Source: Allomuricauda sp. CP2A
Lineage (GTDB): Bacteria; Bacteroidota; Bacteroidia; Flavobacteriales; Flavobacteriaceae
NCBI RefSeq assembly: GCF_001683915.1
Contig: NZ_LXTT01000005.1
Coordinates: 1-59,707, forward strand
DNA length: 59,707 nucleotides
Direction: 5' to 3'
The position numbers and the translations under genes were made by a program. Below the pieces are notes generated by a model. The model made no database searches and had not been told where the DNA came from. It worked only from the letters and a program-made list of their open reading frames with translations. Shown one piece after another: positions 15,830-24,704 of this stretch (position 1 is the stretch's first letter; each line of letters opens with the position of its first letter).

Positions 15830-18811
15830 TCACTTGGCCATCAGTGCTCCCGATCCCATCTGTCTGGGATCTGGTTTCAAGGGCTGTTTGAGGGTCGTGA
15901 CCACCTCCAGGCTATAGTGCCCGAACTCTTCGGTGACCCTACCATGGCACAGATAGATCCCCTTTCCATGAATGGGCGTGGATGGCATGGATTGGGGGAA
16001 ATGCACACAGTCAAAAAAGTTCCCCTCCAGGTCCAACATAGTGGTAAAGCGCATGGTGTCCCCTTTGGACGTGGTGTTCAACCGGGTGTGCACCATGGAG
16101 CCATAGATCCATATCCTTTGGTCGGCATGGGCCTCAAAATCACTGGCGGTCAACCTACTCTTCACTTTCCCGTCCATAAGTTCATAATACCCGCACAACG
16201 GAAAGCCCAAGAGTTCCAATTGGTCATAGGCATCCTCAATGGGATGGGAAGGCAGACGGGGCATTGAAAAGTTCCTGTGCCGGGGCTTGAACAGCAATTT
16301 CTGAAAAGTGTTCCTTCTAAGGGCCTTGGTCTTGAACACGGCCTGCCAAAGGACTTCTTTTTTGGGCACCCCAAAGCCCCGAAAGGCATCGATGCGCACC
16401 AGGATGGTCAGCTGTTCGATGGCAATGGGGACCCGGTCGATGAAATCATCAAAATCCCTGAACTTCCCATGGAGCTGCCTTTCGTTGAGGATGCGTTGGA
16501 TGACCAGACGTTCCAAGCTTTTCAGCTGCCCCAGTCCCAGATAGATGTGCTTACCATAGATTGCATTGACGTGGTCACTGCGGTTGATGCAGGGCGGATG
16601 GATAATGCCTCCCCACATCTTTGTCTCATGGACATAAAGTTCCGTATCGTAGAACCCTCCCCCATTGTTGAGCACGGCCACCATGAACTCCAAGGGGAAG
16701 TAGCATTTTAGGTAAAGGCTCTGGTAGCTTTCCACGGCATAGGAAGCGGAATGCCCCTTGGCAAAGGCATAGCCCGCAAAGCTCTCGATCTGTTCCCAGA
16801 CCATCTGGGTCAGGGCGCTGTCATGGCTCCTTTCCCTGCAATTTTCAAAAAACTTCAATTTTACTTCTTGGAATTCCTCCCGGGAACGGAACTTTCCGCT
16901 CATCCCCCGTCTCAGCACATCGGCCTCCCCAAGGTCGAGTCCCGCAAATAGGTGGGCCACCTTGAGCACATCCTCTTGGTAGACCATGATCCCGTGGGTC
17001 TCGGGCATGATCTCCAGTAAAGCTGGATTGGCCTCCTTCCGTCGTTCCGGTTCCCGCTCCCTGCGGATGTATTCGTCCTTCATTCCCGAGGAGGATACCC
17101 CTGGACGGATCACGGAACTGGCCGCCACCAAACCAAGGTAATCATGGGTCCGCAGTTTTTTCATCAGCCCCCGCATGGCAGGGGATTCCACATAATAGGC
17201 CCCAATGGCCCTCCCCTCGCTCAACAGCCGGTTGATGTTGGCATCCTGCTTCATGGCCTCCACGCTCTTGATGTCCAAAAGGGGGGCATCCGGTTGATTT
17301 TTCTTAATGACCTCCACCGCTTCCTTGATCTTGGCCAAGCCCCGTTGTCCCAAAATATCGAACTTGAACAGCCCCACATCCTCGGCAATGATCATATCGA
17401 ACTGTACCGTCGGGAACCCTTTGGGCGGGAGGGTCGTGGCCGAGTAATGGTGCTCGGAACGGTCAAAGATCAAGATCCCCGAGGAATGCACACTGATATA
17501 ATTGGGCATCCCATGGATATAGGTGGCATATTTCAGCACCAATCGGGCCAGTTCATCCAAGGTTCCCTGTTCGTACCGACCCGCACTGAGCTTATCGATC
17601 TCCTCGGTGGGCAGGCCGAACACCCTGCCCAGTTCCCGAACGGCGGCCCTGTACTTAAAGGTGTTGTAGGTGCCCAAGAGGGCCACATGCTCGAAACGCT
17701 TAAAAATATAAGCGGTAACATCATCCCGGTCCCATGTGGAAAAATCAATGTCAAAATCAGGGGGCGAGGCCCGAAAGGGATTGATGAACCGCTCAAAATA
17801 CAGGTCCAGTTCAATGGGGTCCACATCCGTGATCCCGATCAGGTAGGCCACCAGACTGTTGGCCCCGCTTCCCCTGCCCACATAGGGATAACCCTTGGAC
17901 TTGGCATAAGAGACAATATCATGGTTGATCAAAAAATAGGACACAAAATCCAGTTCCTGGATGGTCTTCAGTTCCCGGAACATCCGTTCCCTGACTTTTT
18001 CGGAAGGATGGACATAGCGTCGGAACAGCCCTTCCAAGGCCAGTTCCCGCAACCGTTCCACATCCAATTCCTTGGACCCCAAAAAACGGGACTGGTTCTG
18101 GGACACCCTTTCTTTTCCAAACCCAAAGGCAATGTTACAGGAATCCATCAATCGCTGCGTGTTCTCCCAGATATGCGGGAAATCGACCAAAGCCCTTTTC
18201 AATTCCTCCATGGGCCGAAGGATATCGGTCGGTCTGGCCTCCTCGGATTGGGGGAGTTTGCTCAATAGCGTGTTCAAGCCTATGGCCCTTAGCAACCGGT
18301 GCGTATTGAAATCCTTTTTGCTGCGAAAGCTCACGGGCTGTAACAGCACCAATCTGTCCTTGTATTCCCTATACCGGGAGAAGCGTAATTTCCGGAGTTC
18401 TTCTACCGACACCCCGATATGCTCATAGGTCCTGAAATCCGTCCGCTCCTCTTCCTGGATCTTCTCAAAGGGATAGATGACATGGACATGGACAAAGGCA
18501 GGGGCCACGGAGGGAATGGGTGTTCCCTTGTGCAGGTGTTCGGATAGAAAGGCGTTGATCTCGCGAAACCCCTCATTGTTTTGCGCCAGGCCCACAAATT
18601 CCTGTATGTTACCATTTCGAAAATCGATGCCCAGAATGGGACGGATCCCCTGCTCATTGGCCAAGCGCACAAAGTTCATCCCTGCCGAACTGTTGTTGAT
18701 ATCGGTCAAAGCCAGTACTTCCACCCCATGGGAACGGGCCAACACCAAAAGCTCTGTTTCGGAGAGCACCCCGTAGTTCAGGGAATAGTAGGTATGGCAA
18801 TTCAGGTACAT
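15830..18811 (-). CDS. dnaE2: DnaE-like error-prone DNA polymerase III alpha subunit
   Basis: 993 residues from the ATG at 18811 (MYLNCHTYYSLNYG). The PHP domain is at about 1-200, with some metal-site residues altered (ALTDINNSS where ALTDHNN is usual). The polymerase core contains GRGSGANSLVAYLIGITDVDP and the catalytic pair in PPDFDIDFS; an OB-type region lies near the C-terminus. At about 1000 residues it matches DnaE2/ImuC-type polymerases rather than replicative DnaE. The start lies one base after the dinB stop (18815-18813), indicating coupling. It probably performs translesion synthesis together with the Y-family polymerase. Confidence 0.85.
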   Translation of the reverse strand: MYLNCHTYYSLNYGVLSETELLVLARSHGVEVLALTDINNSSAGMNFVRLANEQGIRPILGIDFRNGNIQEFVGLAQNNEGFREINAFLSEHLHKGTPIPSVAPAFVHVHVIYPFEKIQEEERTDFRTYEHIGVSVEELRKLRFSRYREYKDRLVLLQPVSFRSKKDFNTHRLLRAIGLNTLLSKLPQSEEARPTDILRPMEELKRALVDFPHIWENTQRLMDSCNIAFGFGKERVSQNQSRFLGSKELDVERLRELALEGLFRRYVHPSEKVRERMFRELKTIQELDFVSYFLINHDIVSYAKSKGYPYVGRGSGANSLVAYLIGITDVDPIELDLYFERFINPFRASPPDFDIDFSTWDRDDVTAYIFKRFEHVALLGTYNTFKYRAAVRELGRVFGLPTEEIDKLSAGRYEQGTLDELARLVLKYATYIHGMPNYISVHSSGILIFDRSEHHYSATTLPPKGFPTVQFDMIIAEDVGLFKFDILGQRGLAKIKEAVEVIKKNQPDAPLLDIKSVEAMKQDANINRLLSEGRAIGAYYVESPAMRGLMKKLRTHDYLGLVAASSVIRPGVSSSGMKDEYIRREREPERRKEANPALLEIMPETHGIMVYQEDVLKVAHLFAGLDLGEADVLRRGMSGKFRSREEFQEVKLKFFENCRERSHDSALTQMVWEQIESFAGYAFAKGHSASYAVESYQSLYLKCYFPLEFMVAVLNNGGGFYDTELYVHETKMWGGIIHPPCINRSDHVNAIYGKHIYLGLGQLKSLERLVIQRILNERQLHGKFRDFDDFIDRVPIAIEQLTILVRIDAFRGFGVPKKEVLWQAVFKTKALRRNTFQKLLFKPRHRNFSMPRLPSHPIEDAYDQLELLGFPLCGYYELMDGKVKSRLTASDFEAHADQRIWIYGSMVHTRLNTTSKGDTMRFTTMLDLEGNFFDCVHFPQSMPSTPIHGKGIYLCHGRVTEEFGHYSLEVVTTLKQPLKPDPRQMGSGALMAK

Positions 18812-18812
18812 A

Positions 18813-20027
18813 TTATTGCTGTCTATGGGCCAATAAAATGGGTGGTTGTCCGTCAAAGGGGTTCCCGCCCCTTCCTATGCTATGGGCCCCCAGGGCCGAG
18901 GCCCGTATCAGACTGGATTCCCCAAAGCGGCTGCGCACCCGGTCCATGGCCTGGTAGAGGTTCAGCAGTTTTTCATCATCGGCGAAGAGGTCGATCTGAT
19001 AGTGTCCCCCCACGATATGGCTGTAGTTGACCCCGACGAGTCGGATGAGCATCCTTCGGTCATAGAGGGAGGTAAAGAGTTCCTTCACCAAGGGCACCAA
19101 AATGTGGTCCGCTGAGGTATAGGGTATCCGCTTCTGTTTCGTATAGGTCTTAAAATCACTGTACCGGATCTTCACGCTCACACAGCCGGTCATCTTGTCG
19201 GCCCGACGGAGTTGGTAGGCCAGGTTTTCCGCCATGGCGAACAAGGTGGTCTCCAATTTGACCATATCGGTCGTATCCTTTCCATAGGTACGTTCCGTGG
19301 AAATGGACTTCCGTTCATGGAAAGGAATCAAAGGGGAATTGTCCAGCCCTTGGGCCCGCATCCAAATGGTTCTGCCGTGCAGGCCAAAGGCACTTTCCAA
19401 TAGTTCCAAGGGCAGTTCCTGTACCGTCCGGATGGTGGTCACCCCCATATTGGACAGCAGCCCATAGGTCTTCTCCCCCACCGACGGGAGCTTACGGATA
19501 TGCAGGGGCGCCAAGAACTCCTTTTCGAGGCCCAGATCGATCTTCATCTGGTTGTTGGGCTTGGCCTCCCCGGTGGCCACTTTGGAGACCACCTTGTTCC
19601 GGGACAGCCCAAAGGAAATGGGCAACCCCGTTTCCCTCAAGATCCGTTGCCGCAGTTCCGAGGCGTACTTATAACAGCCAAAAAAACGGTCCATCCCCGA
19701 TAGGTCGGCATAGAACTCATCCACACTGGCCTTTTCAAAGACCGGCACGCTCTCCTTGATGATCTCGGTCACATTGTCCGAGAACTTCATATAGGTACCC
19801 GCATTGCCCTTGATGACCGTGGCCTCCGGGCACAATCTACGGGCCACTTTCATGGACATCCCCGAGTGTACCCCAAACCGTCGGGTCTCATAGCTACAGG
19901 CCGCGACCACCCCTCTGTCCCCCAACCCACCGACCAAGAGGGGCCGCTTCATCAGACGGCTGTCCAACAGCCGCTCACAGGAGACGAAGAAGGTATCCAG
20001 ATCGAGATGGAGGATGGTGGGTTTCAT
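18813..20027 (-). CDS. dinB: Y-family DNA polymerase (DinB/ImuB-like)
   Basis: 404 residues. Catalytic motifs are intact: LDLDTFFVSCERL at the N-terminus and SVDEFYADLSGMD (about 105) supply the three acidic metal ligands, so this is an active polymerase rather than an inactive ImuB. A helix-hairpin-helix segment (IRKLPSVGEKTYGLLSNMG) and a little-finger domain follow. It is the first gene of the operon with the DnaE-like polymerase. A 38-bp palindrome lies directly upstream of its start, and the SRAP gene diverges from the same region. Confidence 0.9.
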   Translation of the reverse strand: MKPTILHLDLDTFFVSCERLLDSRLMKRPLLVGGLGDRGVVAACSYETRRFGVHSGMSMKVARRLCPEATVIKGNAGTYMKFSDNVTEIIKESVPVFEKASVDEFYADLSGMDRFFGCYKYASELRQRILRETGLPISFGLSRNKVVSKVATGEAKPNNQMKIDLGLEKEFLAPLHIRKLPSVGEKTYGLLSNMGVTTIRTVQELPLELLESAFGLHGRTIWMRAQGLDNSPLIPFHERKSISTERTYGKDTTDMVKLETTLFAMAENLAYQLRRADKMTGCVSVKIRYSDFKTYTKQKRIPYTSADHILVPLVKELFTSLYDRRMLIRLVGVNYSHIVGGHYQIDLFADDEKLLNLYQAMDRVRSRFGESSLIRASALGAHSIGRGGNPFDGQPPILLAHRQQ

Positions 20028-20034
20028 AGTATGA

Positions 20035-20072
20035 TTTTGGATTATTTCCTATTATTTGGAATATATCCAAAA
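20035..20072. promoter_or_regulatory. Palindromic operator between dinB and the SRAP gene
   Basis: Left arm TTTTGGATTATTTCC (20035-20049) and right arm GGAATATATCCAAAA (20058-20072) match at 12 of 15 positions around an 8-bp AT-rich spacer. It starts 8 bases from the dinB ATG. The position suits a damage-responsive repressor controlling both divergent units. No LexA/UmuD-like or phage-type repressor gene was found nearby. Confidence 0.6.
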
Positions 20073-20147
20073 TTACAGAAAGCGGAGATCGGTTTCAAAA
20101 CTTTAACAATTTTGACTATCTTATTGCTGCAAAAATCCAACCTCAAA

Positions 20148-20906
20148 ATGTGCTATTCGACCAGACAGACCCGGGAACGGAAGGAGCTGGAAAAACTCCT
20201 TTCCGTAAAGGCCATGTACGGTGACATCGACACCGATCTGGAACTCATTTATTTCCATGCCAACGGCTGGAGCCATCCCGTGATGTGGTCCTTGGGCCAG
20301 GAAGAGCCCAACAACCTCCTCCCGGCGATGTGGGGCATCATGCCACCTAGGGAAAAACAGGAAGACTACAAGCAATATTTCAAGAACCCCAAGACCTTTG
20401 GGGGGCTGAATGCCAAATCGGAAAAGCTCTTTGACCACTTCCTGTACCGGTATTGTTGGGAGAACCAGCGGTGCATCATCCCTGTGGACGGTTTCTTTGA
20501 ACCACACAACACCAAGGTAAAGGTAAAGGGCAAGGATTTCAAGGTGCCTTTTTATTTCCATAGAAAGAACGGGGATCCCATTTATCTGGGTGGCATCTAT
20601 ACCAACACCGCAGATGGACGCAGGACCTTTGCCGTATTGACCAAGGATGCAACTCCAATGTTTGAAGAAATCCATAATGATAAAAAACGAAGACCGGTGA
20701 TCATCGACGACGGGAACCTGGAATCTTGGCTCCACCATGGCAATACGACCTCCGATGTACAGGACCTCATTGATGATGATCTTTGGGAAGGGGAACTGGA
20801 GGCCCATCCGGTGACCAAGGACCTGTACAGCAGAACGGTGGATTTCAATTATCCCGGCATCGTGGACAAAGTGGATTATGAGGAAGTGTCGATTTCCTAT
20901 GGATGA
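20148..20906 (+). CDS. SRAP domain protein (HMCES/YedK family)
   Basis: 252 residues from the ATG at 20148, chosen because it gives MCYSTRQ: mature SRAP proteins need Cys2 to form a covalent link with abasic sites in single-stranded DNA. Further conserved parts are AMWGIMPP, GGLNAKSEKL (Asn/Glu of the active site), RCIIPVDGFFEP and the late HPVTK histidine. The frame is open upstream, but those residues overlap the operator. It is divergent from dinB-dnaE2, giving a compact DNA-damage-tolerance module. Confidence 0.9.
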   Translation: MCYSTRQTRERKELEKLLSVKAMYGDIDTDLELIYFHANGWSHPVMWSLGQEEPNNLLPAMWGIMPPREKQEDYKQYFKNPKTFGGLNAKSEKLFDHFLYRYCWENQRCIIPVDGFFEPHNTKVKVKGKDFKVPFYFHRKNGDPIYLGGIYTNTADGRRTFAVLTKDATPMFEEIHNDKKRRPVIIDDGNLESWLHHGNTTSDVQDLIDDDLWEGELEAHPVTKDLYSRTVDFNYPGIVDKVDYEEVSISYG

Positions 20907-20937
20907 CCCTATTTCCAGATCCCTCGCTGTATCAAAA

Positions 20938-21000
20938 CTAATCTTCCAAAGCCTTGGCCTGTTGTTCCATAGCTCCTACCCTTTCCTTATAAAAGATAGA
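20938..21000 (-). pseudogene. 3' remnant of a second parB gene
   Basis: On the minus strand, ending at a TAG at 20940-20938, the frame reads YKERVGAMEQQAKALED, nearly the same as the C-terminus of the intact ParB at 36472-38268 (IKERVASLEQQAKALED). Only about 20 codons remain. At the DNA level the two differ at roughly a quarter of positions, so it derives from a related but different parB. Confidence 0.7.
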
Positions 21001-21101
21001 AAACAAGAAAAAATCACTTGGCCAATACCTCCCAAACAATTTTAGTATATGACAATTTTGTTATAAAATTGAGTGCTATTCTATAACGTAAGTACCATAC
21101 A

Positions 21102-21483
21102 TTGAAAAAATATTCAAGTTTCGAATTGCACTGGAAGGGACTTCCCCTAAAATATGGCGTGAATTTTTTGGTTCCATCCAATACGACATTTTATAGACTC
21201 CATCATATCATCCAAATCGTAATGGGATGGGAGAACTATCACCTTTACGAAATCACATTGGACAGCTATCGTATTGGGCAACAATTTGAAGACGATGGCT
21301 TTAATGCCCCCAATAAGATCATCGACTCAAAAACGATAACAATTGGTGATGTCCTTCAGGTTTAGGGGCCAGAAATTGGAATATCCATACGATTTCGGGG
21401 ATTACTGGCAACATTCCCTGACCTTAGAGGTGATAAAAGATGAGTTGGCGATCCCTTTCCCGTTTGTTGTGCCGGAGAATTGA
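21102..21483 (+). pseudogene. pRiA4b ORF-3-like protein, frameshifted
   Basis: The first frame (21102-21365, TTG start) gives LHWKGLPLKYGVNFLVPSNTTF...HHIIQIVMGWENYHLYEI, typical of the pRiA4b ORF-3 family. It stops at 21365, but a +1 frame starting near 21370 continues with QKLEYPYDFGDYWQHSLTLE to a TGA at 21481-21483, which is the next conserved part of the same family (YDFGDxWxH). The gene is therefore broken and also lacks the usual C-terminal third. Function of the family is unknown. Confidence 0.7.
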
Positions 21484-21776
21484 ACTATTAACCTAATGCA
21501 AGCTCACTGATAATAAGAGTATACTTTTCTGCACACTTAATTGGTTTTCCATTTAGACCATAAATTACACCTATAATAAAGTTCAGTTTCTCTAGACAGG
21601 TTGACCACTATTAACCGAAAACACAATTTTTAACAACTGGGAAATTCCAACATTTATCAAAGTTCAAATAACCAATCCCAATGAAAGACAATCGGTTATA
21701 TTCCAATTAGGTACTATTCAGGTGTTGTTTTTTTCCATACATTTAAGTAGTTCACAGGGCTAAAAAACTATAAACG

Positions 21777-22994
21777 ATGAAAAACATACTCATAGTGCTC
21801 ATACTATGGACTGTCTTTGGTTGCAGGCATAAAAAGGTTCAAAACGGAAATGCCAAAACAAATGAAAATCCTGAGGAAGCAAATCCTGTGAAAGAACGTT
21901 TTGCCAAAATGGAGGCGGAGGCCTTGAAAGAGCAATATGCTGGTATTTTTACTAAAAAGGACGATTCGACCGAATTATTTCAAATTCGTTCCACTGGGGT
22001 TTCGACTTTACCGATTCAACAAGCCGCTGAGATATTCTTAAAAAACCTGTCCGCTTCACAAATAGAACGTACCACATTTACTATTGATGACGATGAATGG
22101 AGGAAATGGTGCAACGTGGATAATGGGATTTATGACAGACAGGGAGTTAGCCTAAAAGAATTAACTGATAACCAGAAAAAAAATGCCTTTGGATTAATAC
22201 AGGAATCTTTAAGCGCAAAGGGGCTGCAACTGAGTAGGGACATCATGAAGACCGACCAGACGCTTAAAGAGCTCAATAATGGGTCATTGGATTATGATGA
22301 AGAATTATATTTCTTGACCATAATGGGAAAACCTTCAAGTACTGAACCTTGGGGATGGCAATTGGATGGACACCATCTGGTCATCAACTACTTTATATTG
22401 GGAGACCAAGTTGTAATGTCACCCGTATTTATGGGCGGTGAACCAATAATTACCACTTCAGGAAAGTACAGAGGAAATACCATTTTTCAGGATGAACAGA
22501 ATATGGGATTGGCACTGATGCAGTCCTTAGAGTCCGAAAACCAGAAAGAAGCCACTATTACAACGTTCAAAACTGGCAATAACAATTTGGCTGAGGCTAA
22601 TAAAGATAATTTAACCCTTAATTATGAAGGTATTCCAGTCTCAAAGTTTTCAGATGAACAAAGGCAAAAACTTTTGGACTTAATTTATTTGTACATCAGC
22701 AATATTAGAGAGGGGCATGATAAGGTAAAAATGAGGGAAGTGATGGAACATATTGATGATACATGGTTTTCTTGGGTCGGAAACACCTCTGAGAATGCCG
22801 TTTTTTACTATCGAATCCATAGTCCAGTGGTATTGATCGAATTTGATCATCAAAGAGTCGTTGGCGTACCCAATGCCGATGATGGGAAGCCATCAAGAAA
22901 CCATATTCATACGGTGGTAAGAACCCCAAACGGAAATGATTATGGAAAAGATTTATTGAGACAACATAAAGAGAGGCATCATAACAAAAATTGA
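21777..22994 (+). CDS. DUF3500 domain lipoprotein
   Basis: 405 residues with a lipoprotein signal (MKNILIVLILWTVFGC, Cys16) and a DUF3500 domain recognisable by EPWGWQLDGHHLVINYFILGDQVVMSPVFMGGEP (about 185-220) and the ending HxHTVVRTPNGNDYGKDLL. The function of the family is unknown. It is followed 116 bp later by a serine hydrolase gene in the same direction, which may be co-expressed. The AT-rich 290 bp upstream probably carries its promoter. Confidence 0.8.
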   Translation: MKNILIVLILWTVFGCRHKKVQNGNAKTNENPEEANPVKERFAKMEAEALKEQYAGIFTKKDDSTELFQIRSTGVSTLPIQQAAEIFLKNLSASQIERTTFTIDDDEWRKWCNVDNGIYDRQGVSLKELTDNQKKNAFGLIQESLSAKGLQLSRDIMKTDQTLKELNNGSLDYDEELYFLTIMGKPSSTEPWGWQLDGHHLVINYFILGDQVVMSPVFMGGEPIITTSGKYRGNTIFQDEQNMGLALMQSLESENQKEATITTFKTGNNNLAEANKDNLTLNYEGIPVSKFSDEQRQKLLDLIYLYISNIREGHDKVKMREVMEHIDDTWFSWVGNTSENAVFYYRIHSPVVLIEFDHQRVVGVPNADDGKPSRNHIHTVVRTPNGNDYGKDLLRQHKERHHNKN

Positions 22995-23110
22995 GGCCAA
23001 AGTTAGAATAAACAATAATCAAATACTTCAATATCAATCCATTTTGAATGTACAGATGTATTTTACATTGATATAAAATAAACAAGTTGTGGTCAATTTA
23101 AAAACGCCAA

Positions 23111-24391
23111 ATGAAATCAAGACTATTGGTCCTTTTTGCAATTCTTTTGCCTCATTTAATCTGTGCCCAAGAATTTAAGGGCCACACTTTGAATGAAATA
23201 AAAGCCATCCATACCGATTTTGACATTCATCAACAATCGAATAAAGGAGGTGATTTCACACGGTACATCAATTCTCACATGTCTGAATTTTGGCCGCACC
23301 AAGTCCTTAGCCGATCAGGCTCCATCAGACCATTGGACTATCTTTTAAGGGAGGATGTAAAGAAATTTGTCACCAAAACCTGGGAAGGGGAGATACCTCT
23401 GGAAGAATATGTAAAAAGTCCTTTGGTGGACGGCATGATCATTCTGCATAAAGGCAAAATCGTGTTCGAGGAATATCCGCACATGAAGGATTATTACAAG
23501 CATCATAGTTTTTCAGTGACCAAACCTTATGTTTCTACCATCATTGCCCTGTTGGAGATGGAGGGTGAGATAGATGTCAAGAAACCAGTATCAGCATATT
23601 TAACAGAACTGAAAGGAACGGACTGGGGTGCGGTTCCCATTATTGATGTATTGGACATGAGCTCCGGAATGGGAATCGATGATAATCTTTTTGCACAACT
23701 ATTCTTTAACGAGAATGGCTGGATCGGTAACGATAAATCCAAAGGAGGACCATCGAGTCAACTTGCTCCAATGAAAAAGACAGGACCTTCTGGACGGATT
23801 TATGAATACTTCTCCCTCAACACAGAAGTTCTGGGATGGATCATCGAGCGGATTACAAATAGAACAGCTGTTGAATTGATTGAAGAAAGGATCTGGCAAA
23901 GAATGGGTGCGGAATCGGATGCACTGATGTTTTTGCCCAATTCGAACGATAGGATGTATATGGGAGGACTCAGTGCTACCTTGAGAGATCATGCACGTTT
24001 CGGACATTTGTTCACCCCATCGGGTAGAATTTCCCCCTATGATTTTATACCAATAGCTTACATCAAGAAAATACAACAAGGCGGCCGACCTGAAATCATT
24101 AAAAATTCGGGGCCAATTGATCTTTTCATTTACGATGATCCAATTACCGCGGAACATTTAGTGGACGGTGAGCCTCCAAGACATTCCACTTATCAATGGG
24201 ATGTAGTGATGAACGATGGCGATTTTTTCAAAGAGGGAGGTGGCGGACAGGGACTGTACATTTCACCTAGCCGTGATTTGGTCATCGCGTATTTCGGTAC
24301 CCGTGGTTTTGACAGTGAAGGCCGAATTTTACTCAATAACTTGCATCAAATAGCCCGACAGCTGGCAAAATCGGGATTGTTTGACGAATAA
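23111..24391 (+). CDS. Exported serine hydrolase (class C beta-lactamase fold)
   Basis: 426 residues with a signal peptide (MKSRLLVLFAILLPHLICAQ). The active-site motif SVTK (Ser135, Lys138) and the later tyrosine motif IYEYFSLN fit the beta-lactamase/DD-peptidase family that includes esterases and EstB-like enzymes. The substrate cannot be told from sequence. It follows the DUF3500 gene. Confidence 0.85.
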   Translation: MKSRLLVLFAILLPHLICAQEFKGHTLNEIKAIHTDFDIHQQSNKGGDFTRYINSHMSEFWPHQVLSRSGSIRPLDYLLREDVKKFVTKTWEGEIPLEEYVKSPLVDGMIILHKGKIVFEEYPHMKDYYKHHSFSVTKPYVSTIIALLEMEGEIDVKKPVSAYLTELKGTDWGAVPIIDVLDMSSGMGIDDNLFAQLFFNENGWIGNDKSKGGPSSQLAPMKKTGPSGRIYEYFSLNTEVLGWIIERITNRTAVELIEERIWQRMGAESDALMFLPNSNDRMYMGGLSATLRDHARFGHLFTPSGRISPYDFIPIAYIKKIQQGGRPEIIKNSGPIDLFIYDDPITAEHLVDGEPPRHSTYQWDVVMNDGDFFKEGGGGQGLYISPSRDLVIAYFGTRGFDSEGRILLNNLHQIARQLAKSGLFDE

Positions 24392-24704
24392 CCCGTTCAA
24401 TAAAGGCTATAATTAGGTGCTCATTTTAGGGCTACCTCTCCAAATATTGGTGGATTCTCAGTTTAGTGTGTACTTATATAGTTTCTTGTCAACGCGCACA
24501 ACTATTGATAACCGAGAGCGTTACCAAAGTTCAAATAAACGACGAATCACCAAATTCAAATCTTATAGTAATTTCGGATTTCTGATCAACCAGATTACCT
24601 CGCAAAACATTTCTTGATTTTTATTTGTATTAAATCTAAATAAGATTTGTGTTTATCGCATTATACCCTATTTTTGGTCCCTTAATTTAAATAAATCCAA
24701 ATTA
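24392..24704. other. Intergenic region upstream of the TonB receptor, with a possible metal-regulator site
   Basis: 313 bases without a credible gene. An inverted repeat AAATCT-AAATA-AGATTT lies at 24632-24648 in an AT-rich stretch about 60 bp before the receptor start. Its place before a siderophore-type receptor suggests an iron regulator such as Fur, but I cannot confirm the consensus. Confidence 0.4.

Noticed and set aside
17144..18268. 374-residue plus-strand open frame
   Set aside because: Lies fully antisense to the DnaE-like gene, has low-complexity His/Gly/Gln-rich composition and no motif; a shadow of codon use on the other strand.
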